Source of the DNA: an uncultured Selenomonadaceae bacterium
GTDB lineage: Bacteria; Bacillota; Negativicutes; Selenomonadales; Selenomonadaceae
Length of the DNA stretch: 15,753 nucleotides
Reading direction: 5' to 3'
Assembly (NCBI GenBank): GCA_905233325.1
Contig: CAJODU010000016.1
Span: forward strand, 1 to 15,753
Part shown: piece after piece, positions 6,304 through 13,195 of the stretch
How the letters are laid out: every line of letters starts with the position of its first letter
How positions within the stretch are numbered: position 1 is the stretch's first letter
Notes under the pieces: generated by a model
Told to the model about the DNA's origin: nothing
Databases searched by the model: none
Seen by the model: the letters and a program-made list of their open reading frames with translations, nothing else
Translations under genes and position numbers: made by a program

Positions 6304-6822
6304 ATTGCCCCTGTCATTCAATATGGATTCGTACATACTCCTATTGAGTCTTCTCTTACGTTCATTCATAATCTCAAGTTCCATATCTATTTGAGCATTA
6401 ATTTTATCAAGCGTTGTTGATTTCTCGGTTTTATTATTGTTCATATTCATTCTAAGTTCTCTTTGTTCTGCTACTCTCTTGGTCTCAGTGCGAAGACGTT
6501 TCAAACAATCCTTGCAATAAGTATTACCAACACTTACAGGTTTACCGCAAGATTGGCAGGTATAAGATGAACGACTTCTTCTGAGATTACCAAAAAGTCC
6601 CTTATTTATCATGTTGTTAATCAACTTTTTGCTTACATTGACATTTTGCATAACCTCTGTTATGGAACAGCCTTGATGCTCATGAATATAATCTCTAATT
6701 TCGCGCTGCTGTTCTTCTTCTTGAATTGCACAGTCTCTGCACAGTTTTTCACCATGAGTTTGAACAAATAATTTACCGCAATTAGAACAATTTTTGAGTT
6801 TTTGTTTTGGTTTCAAAGCCAT
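6298..6822 (-). CDS. YvyF-like flagellar-region protein with two zinc ribbons
   Basis: Cytoplasmic 174-residue protein resembling the YvyF/TIGR03826 flagellar operon family. The N-terminal zinc ribbon uses Cys12, Cys15, Cys28 and Cys31 (NCSNCG, LCRDC). A helix-turn-helix-like segment follows at about 50-78 (CSITEVMQNVNVSKKLINNMINKGL). The second ribbon uses Cys89, Cys92, Cys103 and Cys106 (TCQSCG, TYCKDC), and a basic, asparagine-rich, helical tail runs from about 110 to the end. In flagellated Bacillota the family lies beside flgM/flgN/flgK, and its molecular role is not established. Here the neighbours are a phosphohexomutase gene 86 bases upstream and a convergent regulator, with no flagellar gene in view. 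The start is set by AAGGTGATTC nine to ten bases before the ATG. A role as nucleic-acid-binding regulator is possible from the HTH and zinc ribbons but unproven. Confidence 0.8.
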   Translation of the reverse strand: MALKPKQKLKNCSNCGKLFVQTHGEKLCRDCAIQEEEQQREIRDYIHEHQGCSITEVMQNVNVSKKLINNMINKGLFGNLRRSRSSYTCQSCGKPVSVGNTYCKDCLKRLRTETKRVAEQRELRMNMNNNKTEKSTTLDKINAQIDMELEIMNERKRRLNRSMYESILNDRGNR

Positions 6823-6854
6823 AAATGAATCACCTTTTCTATTACCTTGACGTT

Positions 6855-6879
6855 TCCCCCGGCTGCTATTGCCGGAGGA
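6855..6879. repeat. GC-rich hairpin between the phosphohexomutase and yvyF-like genes
   Basis: CCGGC (6859-6863) and GCCGG (6871-6875) pair around a 7-base loop. TCC/GGA extends the stem across one C-A mismatch, giving a nine-position stem. It stands out in an AT-rich 86-base gap. There is no T-run on either strand, so it is not a textbook intrinsic terminator. It may limit read-through, stabilise mRNA or mark a processing point between the two leftward genes. Confidence 0.45.
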
Positions 6880-6908
6880 TTCTAACTACCATTGTTGTTG
6901 TCATTTTG

Positions 6909-8432
6909 CTAAATACTGTCGATTGTAGAAATATCCAAGTTGTCAAATCCGTTGAGGAGTGATTTAATCTCAGCGGCTATTTTTTTTGTCCCGCCTTTGT
7001 GCTTGCTTTCGATATTAAGCGGCATATTGGGATCATGCAGAGACATTCTCAAAAGTGCCCAGCCATCTTTACCGTCACCTTTGAAGATCAAACGAACCCC
7101 CTCAAATGAAGGCTCGGCAATCTCAATTTCACGGTCAATGGCACGCGATTGGAAAGTCTCCAACACCTTACCGGCATAGGCGCGGAAGTTTTCAACGCCG
7201 ACGATTTTAAATCTACATTCAGCAGTCTCGGCAGGATATTGCAATTTATCTATAAGATGTGACAGAGATCTGCCGGATTTACGGGCATTTGCCGCTGCAA
7301 TGATGAGCTTGACAGCTAAGTAGGCACCATCGTCCAAGTAGTAATTCTCCCTCAATGCACCGTGACCGCTGGTCTCAATGGCAAGCGGTGAAGTGATACC
7401 GGCGAGGTTGAGCTCAATGCACTTGTTGATGACGTTCCTGTAACCGCGCATGTAGCGGAGATGGTGAAGATTGAGATCATTTTCCAAGAAGGCAGTCAAC
7501 TCGTCAGAAGTGACAGAATCCGTGACAATGGTGCTGTGAGGATAATCGGGAGCAAGAATTGCAGCTATCATCGCAATGAGAGCGTTGCGGCAGATCTCCT
7601 CTCCATCACTCAAAACGGCACTCATTCTGTCAACGTCAGTGTCAAATATCAAGCCAAGATCGGCGTGATTGTCCAGCACGGCCTTTTGAATAGCCGCCAT
7701 TGCTGCCCTGTCCTCAGGATTGGGAATATGATTGGGGAAGTGCCCGTCAGGATCAAGGAATTGACTGCCGCTGATGTTTGCTCCGAGCGGTTCCAAGACT
7801 TTAGTGGCAAAGAATCCTCCTGCACCATTCCCTGCATCAACTACAATATGCATACCCGTCAAGGGCTTGTCACCGGCATTGAGCTTTTTGCATATCTTTT
7901 TTTGAAGGGCGGAGCTGTAAATATCGACAAGATCCACTTTTTCAATGAGGGAAGGATTGTTACCTTTGACTTCCTCGGTGGCACAGGCATGTTTGAGGAT
8001 AGTCATTATATTTTCGTGCTCAACGCCGCCAAGTTTCGTGAAAAATTTCAAACCGTTGCGATTGAAGGGCAGGTGACTGGCGGTTATCATAATGGAGCCG
8101 TCAGCGTTGGTCTGCGGCAGGACAATCGACATAAACATAGCAGGAGTAGAGGACAAGCCGCAGTCAAGAGTTTTGACACCCATAGCCGTGAGAGCTTCAA
8201 TGACAGCATTTTTGAGTAAATCTGCGGTTATTCTTGAATCGTGACCGACTGCCACCTTGAGTTCTGAAGGCGATTTTTCATAATGCAGAGTAAGAAATTT
8301 TACAAAACCGGCGGCAATGCGATTCGCTGCCTCAGCGGTGAGATTGACTTTTTCGCCCTCAACGCCCTCAACGGCAATACCTCTCACATCGCTGCCATTG
8401 GCAAGTCTCATTATCTCTCTATCACTAAGCAT
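6909..8432 (-). CDS. Phosphoglucomutase/phosphomannomutase family protein (alpha-D-phosphohexomutase)
   Basis: Predicted to interconvert sugar 1- and 6-phosphates in the cytoplasm, feeding cell-envelope or storage polysaccharide synthesis. The 507-residue protein has the four-domain layout. GSDVRG is near the N-terminus, the phosphoserine loop ITASHLPFNRNG places Ser119 as the phosphorylated residue, and the metal loop DTDVDR uses Asp264, Asp266 and Asp268. The sugar-binding loop is ETSGHGALRENYYLDDGA (353-370). The C-terminal phosphate-binding region reads LRMSLHDPNMPLNIES instead of the common Arg-x-Ser-Gly-Thr-Glu-Pro. This Ser-Leu-His-Asp-Pro form is remembered from a subgroup that includes plant chloroplast relatives, so it marks a subtype rather than a defect. 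The gene follows surE by 24 bases with GGGAGTG as ribosome binding site. Whether glucose, mannose or glucosamine phosphate is the substrate cannot be decided here. Confidence 0.9.
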   Translation of the reverse strand: MLSDREIMRLANGSDVRGIAVEGVEGEKVNLTAEAANRIAAGFVKFLTLHYEKSPSELKVAVGHDSRITADLLKNAVIEALTAMGVKTLDCGLSSTPAMFMSIVLPQTNADGSIMITASHLPFNRNGLKFFTKLGGVEHENIMTILKHACATEEVKGNNPSLIEKVDLVDIYSSALQKKICKKLNAGDKPLTGMHIVVDAGNGAGGFFATKVLEPLGANISGSQFLDPDGHFPNHIPNPEDRAAMAAIQKAVLDNHADLGLIFDTDVDRMSAVLSDGEEICRNALIAMIAAILAPDYPHSTIVTDSVTSDELTAFLENDLNLHHLRYMRGYRNVINKCIELNLAGITSPLAIETSGHGALRENYYLDDGAYLAVKLIIAAANARKSGRSLSHLIDKLQYPAETAECRFKIVGVENFRAYAGKVLETFQSRAIDREIEIAEPSFEGVRLIFKGDGKDGWALLRMSLHDPNMPLNIESKHKGGTKKIAAEIKSLLNGFDNLDISTIDSI

Positions 8433-8456
8433 TGTTAATCACTCCCATTTAATGAA

Positions 8457-9242
8457 TCATTCTTTGAGTCTGTCGTAGTCAGTCATATCAGCATGGAGCG
8501 GGGTAACGGCGACATAGCCGGCTTCAGCGGCAAAAATATCCGTACCGTCGGAACGATCGAGATCATAGACTTGACCGCCGACCCTGTAAAAAGTCCTGCC
8601 TTTTTCGTCCTTGTGGGTCTGGAAGGCATTAATATAATCCCTTCTGCCAAGCCTTGAGAATTTAAATTCCGGCTTGTCATCTTTGAATTGCTTGGGGAAG
8701 TTGATATTATAGAAGAATCCTTTTTCTCGATGGGATTTCAATTCCTCCAGCAAATAATCCAGAGTAATTCTTGCGGCATCTTCAAATGGAATCAACGATT
8801 CAATATCCAATGAAATGGCGGCAGAGGGAATCTCGTGGAGGTAACCTTCAAGAGCCGCACCGACAGTGCCGGAATAGAGGGCATCAGTGGCGAGGTTTGC
8901 ACCGTGATTGATACCGCTCAATATCATAGCAGGCCAGTTGCCCTCGCACATTGCCTCAAGGTAGATTTTAGTACAATCCGTCGGAGTGCCGTCGATTGCC
9001 CAGGCCTCTATGCTCTTTTCAATTTTTGCATTAGGGCAGTGAGTTTTGAGCAGTTCGCTGATCTGTTCGTCGGTAATCTTTATAAATTCAAGCTGTCTCA
9101 AAACCGAGAGGGCGTGAGACATTCCGCTCTGCTGTTTTAACGGAGCAACTATTACAATGTCAAATCTTTCAGCCAAAACTGCGGCCATTGCCCAGATACC
9201 AAGGGCTCTTATACCATCATCATTAGTCAAAAATATTTTCAT
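8457..9242 (-). CDS. surE: 5'/3'-nucleotidase SurE
   Basis: Cytoplasmic metal-dependent phosphatase acting on nucleoside monophosphates, with a stationary-phase or stress link in several bacteria. From the chosen start the protein has 261 residues. The metal site is complete: TNDDG with Asp8 and Asp9, Ser39 in QQSG, and Asn112 in SGINHGANL. The family segments AIDGTPTDC (82-90) and YSGTVGAALEG are present. In-frame GTG (9251) and ATG (9248) codons lie further upstream. The ATG at 9242 is preferred because AAGGTGA is then at normal spacing and the protein begins with MKIFLTNDDG as in most relatives. It lies 48 bases after ftsY and 24 bases before the phosphohexomutase gene in a leftward cluster, with no terminator between them. 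Confidence 0.95.
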   Translation of the reverse strand: MKIFLTNDDGIRALGIWAMAAVLAERFDIVIVAPLKQQSGMSHALSVLRQLEFIKITDEQISELLKTHCPNAKIEKSIEAWAIDGTPTDCTKIYLEAMCEGNWPAMILSGINHGANLATDALYSGTVGAALEGYLHEIPSAAISLDIESLIPFEDAARITLDYLLEELKSHREKGFFYNINFPKQFKDDKPEFKFSRLGRRDYINAFQTHKDEKGRTFYRVGGQVYDLDRSDGTDIFAAEAGYVAVTPLHADMTDYDRLKE

Positions 9243-9290
9243 GCTCATCACCTTAAAATTTAGTCTGTATTTGAGGGAGTAATTATCTAA

Positions 9291-10214
9291 CTATTCAAAG
9301 AGGGCAGCAGCAAAATCATCAGAATCAAAGGGCTTGAGATCATCTACAGCCTCACCGACGCCTATCCATTTGACGGGTATCGAAAGTTCAGATTTAATAC
9401 CGATTATTACGCCGCCTTTAGCCGTGCCGTCAAGTTTGGTGAGGACAAGCCCCGTTATAGGTGCAGACTTTGTAAAAAGTTCCGCTTGGGAGATAGCATT
9501 TTGCCCTGTACCTGCGTCAAGGACAAGAAGGGTCTCATGCGGTGCACCGTGGACACCCTTGCCAATGACACGGTTTATTTTTTTGAGTTCTTCCATGAGA
9601 TTGTATCTGTTTTGGAGGCGTCCGGCGGTGTCGACTATCAGCACATCAACATTTCTAGCCTTAGCGGCACGGGCAGCATCAAGGGCAACAGAGGAAGGGT
9701 CGGAGCCTTCGTCGTGTTTAATCAGTGAGGCATTTGTACGCTCCGCCCATATCTCAAGCTGATCTATAGCGGCTGCCCTGAAAGTATCCGCTGCTGCAAG
9801 CATTACAGATTTACCCTGTGCACGATAGTAGGCACTCAACTTTCCTATAGTCGTGGTCTTTCCTGCACCGTTGACACCGACAACCAATATTACATAAGGC
9901 TTGGTATTGTCCGGCGAAAATTCAGTCTGCGGCATCTCGTCAGTCTGCGACAATATCGCGCTTATCTCTTTCTGTAAAAAAGGTCTCAAATCCTCCGGCG
10001 AATTAATTTGCTTCTTGCGAATTCCCTTCTTGACGGCAGACATCAACTTTTCTGTAGTTGCCGGCCCGACATCAGAGAGTATCAAAGTCTCCTCAAGTTC
10101 ATCAAGAAATTTATCATCAATATCAGCATAACCTATAATCAACTTTTCAATCTTCGCCGTCAAGTTTTCTCTGGTCTTGGTGAGACTGTTTTTCAATTTT
10201 TCAAAAAATCCCAT
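9291..10214 (-). CDS. ftsY: Signal recognition particle receptor FtsY
   Basis: SRP receptor GTPase that docks ribosome-SRP complexes at the membrane for cotranslational insertion. The protein has 307 residues: a short N-terminal amphipathic helix (GFFEKLKNSLTKTRENL), the helical N domain to about 100, then the NG GTPase. G1 is GVNGAGKTTT (113-122), then AADTFRAAAIDQL (141-153), DTAGR (195-199) and TKLDGTAKGG (259-268). GVGEAVDDLKPF (286-297) is the standard family ending. The long acidic A domain of enterobacterial FtsY is absent, as usual in Bacillota. A TTG at 10229 could add five residues, but the ATG at 10214, preceded by AGGGGAT, is preferred. It follows the HAD phosphatase gene by 15 bases and is probably co-transcribed with it. 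scRNA, ffh and smc, frequent neighbours elsewhere, are not in the window. Confidence 0.97.
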   Translation of the reverse strand: MGFFEKLKNSLTKTRENLTAKIEKLIIGYADIDDKFLDELEETLILSDVGPATTEKLMSAVKKGIRKKQINSPEDLRPFLQKEISAILSQTDEMPQTEFSPDNTKPYVILVVGVNGAGKTTTIGKLSAYYRAQGKSVMLAAADTFRAAAIDQLEIWAERTNASLIKHDEGSDPSSVALDAARAAKARNVDVLIVDTAGRLQNRYNLMEELKKINRVIGKGVHGAPHETLLVLDAGTGQNAISQAELFTKSAPITGLVLTKLDGTAKGGVIIGIKSELSIPVKWIGVGEAVDDLKPFDSDDFAAALFE

Positions 10215-10229
10215 TCGATCCCCTCGCAA

Positions 10230-11045
10230 TCAAGAATAAAAGATTTTATTAATGGCGGCAAGTACGCCGTCGTGATCGTTATCGTCAGTTATGAAATCAG
10301 CTATTTTTTTGACGTCCTCAACAGCATTGCCCATGGCGACGGCACAACCTGCAATCTGCAGTATCTCCATATCGTTGGGAGCGTCACCTATAGCAACGGC
10401 ATCAGCAACGTCTATATTGAGGAATTTGCAAAGCTCAACCAATCCCGATGCTTTTGTCACATTTGGCGGTGAGGCCTCAAGGGCGGTTGTCTCGGCAAAG
10501 ACCATCTGCAAGTTACGACCTTTCAGTCTTTCGACTGTACGGGATCGCGATTCAGCAGAACGATGATAGAGGTTTACTTTGATTACCTCTGCTTGATGTT
10601 CCTTCGCATAGGTTCTCTGATCCTCACATTGCAAGCAATTCCTTATATACATATCTTGGTAGACACCCATCTCAAAATCAGCCATATGATTAATATCTTG
10701 AGGCTTGACCACAGATTCCTTAATCGTCAGCAAATGCACCATAGCCTCTTCCTGCTCACCTAGATCAATCAAGTCAAGACAATCTTCAAAAGGCACAGGG
10801 TGGACAGACACCGGCTCATTTTTGAAAGAATCATAAATCAATCCTCCGCTCGCCATCACGCTGTAGCGGAGATTTTTAAAGTCCTCTTTGTAGTCGTTCA
10901 TCTCAGCAAGACAGCGGCCGGAGGCAACAATAACGTGAACGCCGTCCTTCAATAACCGATTAATGCCCTCCAACGTCTTGGGCGTGATTTTTTTTTGAGA
11001 GTTTAGCGTCGTGCCGTCCATATCAAGGGCTAAAAGTTTATACAT
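10230..11045 (-). CDS. Cof-type HAD-superfamily phosphatase
   Basis: Cytoplasmic haloacid-dehalogenase phosphatase of the Cof/YidA class (type IIB cap), 271 residues. Motif I is LDMDGT with nucleophile Asp8 and acid/base Asp10. Motif II is ASGR with Ser42. Motif III is Lys198 in VTKASGL, and motif IV is GDAPND with Asp221 and Asp225. The cap lies between, about 85-190, and carries several cysteines (Cys137, Cys140). Substrates of this class are sugar phosphates, flavin or pyridoxal phosphates and cannot be told from sequence alone. It is the first gene of the leftward cluster, with GTGAGG before the ATG and a consensus extended -10 upstream, and leads into ftsY after 15 bases. Confidence 0.93.
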   Translation of the reverse strand: MYKLLALDMDGTTLNSQKKITPKTLEGINRLLKDGVHVIVASGRCLAEMNDYKEDFKNLRYSVMASGGLIYDSFKNEPVSVHPVPFEDCLDLIDLGEQEEAMVHLLTIKESVVKPQDINHMADFEMGVYQDMYIRNCLQCEDQRTYAKEHQAEVIKVNLYHRSAESRSRTVERLKGRNLQMVFAETTALEASPPNVTKASGLVELCKFLNIDVADAVAIGDAPNDMEILQIAGCAVAMGNAVEDVKKIADFITDDNDHDGVLAAINKIFYS

Positions 11046-11090
11046 ACTAAAACCTCACTAATTTAAATTCACTAACAAAACATTATTTAC

Positions 11091-11099
11091 ATTATAACA
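11091..11099 (-). promoter_or_regulatory. Extended -10 promoter for the leftward HAD-ftsY cluster
   Basis: Read on the minus strand, TGTTATAAT is a perfect extended -10 (TG, one base, TATAAT). No good -35 lies 16-18 bases upstream, which an extended -10 can tolerate. The predicted start point is about 40 bases before the HAD ATG. Downstream, two copies of TTAGTGA lie 14 bases apart, one overlapping the ribosome binding site. Confidence 0.5.
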
Positions 11100-11161
11100 C
11101 ATTTTTCAATATTTTATAGTATTTTTTGAGAAATTTTAGCTTTGAAGTTTTTATTAAATCC

Positions 11162-11190
11162 TTGCAGTTTTTCCAAAATGGTGAGATAAT
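11162..11190 (+). promoter_or_regulatory. Promoter for the gatB cluster
   Basis: TTGCAG (11162-11167), a 17-base spacer and GATAAT (11185-11190) with an extended TG at 11182-11183. The -35 matches only the first three bases, the -10 matches five of six. The start point would be near 11197, giving a leader of about 44 bases. The divergent gap 11046-11240 holds this and the leftward promoter and no other feature seen. Confidence 0.5.
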
Positions 11191-11240
11191 ATAAAAGTAT
11201 TTAATTTTTTTAGAGGATATTAAATTTTTGAGGTGATATT

Positions 11241-12683
11241 GTGGAATATGAAGCAGTAATTGGTTTAGAGATTCACAGCGAACTCAAGACTGCAACTAAA
11301 ATATTTTGCGGCTGCGCCACCACTTTCGGTGCCGAGCAGAATACTCACACCTGCCCTGTCTGTCTGGGTTTGCCGGGTGTTTTGCCGAAGGTCAACAAGC
11401 GCGTCGTTGAATTTGCAATCAAGGCGGGACTTGCCACCAACTGCACAATCAATCAGTACAGCAAATTTGATCGCAAGAACTATTATTATCCCGATCTTCC
11501 AAAAAATTGGCAGACTTCACAGTATGATTTGCCGATTGCCGAGCATGGCTGGGTTGATATAGATGTTGATGGTCAGCGCAAAAGGATCAGATTGACTCGT
11601 ATTCATATGGAAGAGGACGCCGGCAAATTAGTCCACTCCGGCACGACGATTAAAGATTCCGCCACGTCCAACGTCGACTACAACCGCACGGGTGTGCCGC
11701 TCATTGAGATTGTCTCCGAGCCGGACATGCACAGCGCGGCTGAGGCTAGGGCTTATATGGAGAAGATTAAGTCAATCCTTGAATATATTGACGTCTCCAA
11801 CTGCCGCATGGAAGAGGGCAATTTGAGGGCTGATATTAACGTTTCACTTCGTCCCGTCGGCAGCGACAAACTCGGCACCCGTACTGAAATGAAGAATATC
11901 AACTCTTTCAAGTCACTTGAGGATGCTATCAACTATGAGATTGAACGCCAGGCTGATGTTCTTGACGATGGCGGCAAAATCATTCAAGAGACGAGGACTT
12001 GGAATCCCGAAAAAGGTATCACGCAATCAATGAGGTCTAAAGAAGACGCCCACGATTATCGCTATATGCCGGAGCCGGATCTGCCGCCGATTATCACTTC
12101 TGCTGAGGAGATAGAGGCTTTTAGAAAATCCTTGCCGGAACTGCCGGACGCCCGTCGCGAACGTCTGACTAAAGAATATGGTCTCTCCGACTACGACGCA
12201 GGAATTATCACCAGCTCCAGGGCTATGGCTGAATACTTTGATAATGTCATCGCTGAAGGCGTCGACGCGAAGGCTGCCGCGAATTGGATCATGAGCGACC
12301 TTTCCAAAAATCTCAATGCGGAGAACTTGACGATTGAACAGTCGCCGGTTGACGCCAAGAGACTCGGACAGATGATTAAACTCATTGACAACGGCACAAT
12401 CAGCGGCAAGATCGCCAAGACTGTCTTTGTTGAGATGTGGAAATCAACCGATCCACCCGAAAAAATCGTCAAAGACAAGGGGCTTGTGCAAATAACTGAT
12501 ACTTCTGCGATTGAGGGCATTGTTGATGATGTCATTGCTAATAATCCCAAGGCTGTCGAAGAGTACAAGGCCGGCAAGAAGAAGGCTATAGGTGCACTTG
12601 TCGGGCAGATTATGAAGGCGACTAAGGGGAAGGCTAATCCTCAAATGGTCAATCAGCTCCTCACCAAGAAACTGGATAGTTGA
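11241..12683 (+). CDS. gatB: Asp-tRNA(Asn)/Glu-tRNA(Gln) amidotransferase subunit B
   Basis: Kinase and tRNA-binding subunit of the GatCAB complex, which converts Glu-tRNA(Gln) and Asp-tRNA(Asn) to the amidated forms using ATP and ammonia from GatA. The 480-residue length is standard. The start is IGLEIHSEL (7-15), then the zinc-binding cysteines 23, 25, 38 and 41 (FCGC, CPVCLGLPG), then DRKNYYYPDLPKNWQ, then the catalytic-cradle motifs RIHMEEDAGKL and DYNRTGVPLIEIV. The C-terminal helical and YqeY-like tail (about 300-480) ends in KGKANPQMVNQLL. The GTG start is fixed by TGAGGTGAT seven bases upstream. gatC and gatA are not adjacent on either side; the upstream gene is divergent. This organism must therefore carry them elsewhere if the complex works. 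The deacylase gene follows after nine bases. Confidence 0.97.
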   Translation: MEYEAVIGLEIHSELKTATKIFCGCATTFGAEQNTHTCPVCLGLPGVLPKVNKRVVEFAIKAGLATNCTINQYSKFDRKNYYYPDLPKNWQTSQYDLPIAEHGWVDIDVDGQRKRIRLTRIHMEEDAGKLVHSGTTIKDSATSNVDYNRTGVPLIEIVSEPDMHSAAEARAYMEKIKSILEYIDVSNCRMEEGNLRADINVSLRPVGSDKLGTRTEMKNINSFKSLEDAINYEIERQADVLDDGGKIIQETRTWNPEKGITQSMRSKEDAHDYRYMPEPDLPPIITSAEEIEAFRKSLPELPDARRERLTKEYGLSDYDAGIITSSRAMAEYFDNVIAEGVDAKAAANWIMSDLSKNLNAENLTIEQSPVDAKRLGQMIKLIDNGTISGKIAKTVFVEMWKSTDPPEKIVKDKGLVQITDTSAIEGIVDDVIANNPKAVEEYKAGKKKAIGALVGQIMKATKGKANPQMVNQLLTKKLDS

Positions 12684-12692
12684 GGTGGCAAT

Positions 12693-13163
12693 GTGGCAAT
12701 AGAGAAAGTCAAGAAATATTTGGAAAGTGTCAATGCCCTTGACAGGCTGATGATTTTTGAAGAATCTACAGCGACTGTGGAAGAAGCGGCAAAGGCTGTC
12801 GGCTGCGAGCCCGGCAATATAGCAAAGACAATCTCTCTTCTCGTTAATGATAAGCCAATTTTGATTTTGCTTGCCGGTGACGTGAAGATAGACAATCACA
12901 AGTTTAAAGATACTTTCCACACCAAGACGAAGATGATTCCCATTGATGAAGTTGAGGGGCTTGTTGGTCACGCAGTCGGTGGCGTTTGTCCGTTCGCGGT
13001 CAATGAAGGTGTTCCGATCTATTTTGACGAATCATTGAAAAAATTTGAGACGATTTATCCTGCGGCGGGCAACGAACACAGTGCCGTAAGGCTGCAGCTT
13101 GACGAGTTGGAAAAGTTCATCAAATCCGCAGGTTGGATTGATGTATCTAAGCCCAAAATCTAA
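12693..13163 (+). CDS. YbaK/EbsC-type aminoacyl-tRNA deacylase
   Basis: Predicted trans-editing hydrolase that clears mischarged tRNA, of the YbaK/ProX/EbsC superfamily, 156 residues. It has AKAVGCEPGNIAKTISLL with the family lysine (Lys45), then LLAGDVKIDNHKFK, and the GHAVGGVCPFAV segment. HSAVRLQLDEL near the end is also typical. The exact tRNA specificity (Cys-tRNA(Pro), Ala-tRNA(Pro) or others) cannot be read off. The GTG start is placed by GAGGTGG just upstream, starting right at the gatB stop, so the two genes are translationally linked. Placing tRNA editing next to a tRNA amidotransferase suggests a shared translation-fidelity role, which is inference. Confidence 0.9.
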   Translation: MAIEKVKKYLESVNALDRLMIFEESTATVEEAAKAVGCEPGNIAKTISLLVNDKPILILLAGDVKIDNHKFKDTFHTKTKMIPIDEVEGLVGHAVGGVCPFAVNEGVPIYFDESLKKFETIYPAAGNEHSAVRLQLDELEKFIKSAGWIDVSKPKI

Positions 13164-13195
13164 ATAAATGATTTTATGGAGGAGAATATTTTAAC

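Noticed and set aside
6866..6904. A 12-codon leftward reading frame (MTTTMVVRILRQ) ahead of the GC-rich hairpin, resembling an amino-acid leader peptide.
   Set aside because: No ribosome binding site precedes it, the hairpin has no T-run or visible alternative pairing, and the downstream gene is not an amino-acid biosynthesis gene.
6823..6908. A possible riboswitch (for example c-di-GMP type) upstream of the yvyF-like gene.
   Set aside because: Only one simple hairpin is present; the conserved core sequences and multi-helix layout of known classes were not found.
7461..8219. A 252-codon rightward reading frame opposite the phosphohexomutase gene.
   Set aside because: It is wholly antisense to a well-conserved enzyme, has no family resemblance and no ribosome binding site; it is a shadow frame.
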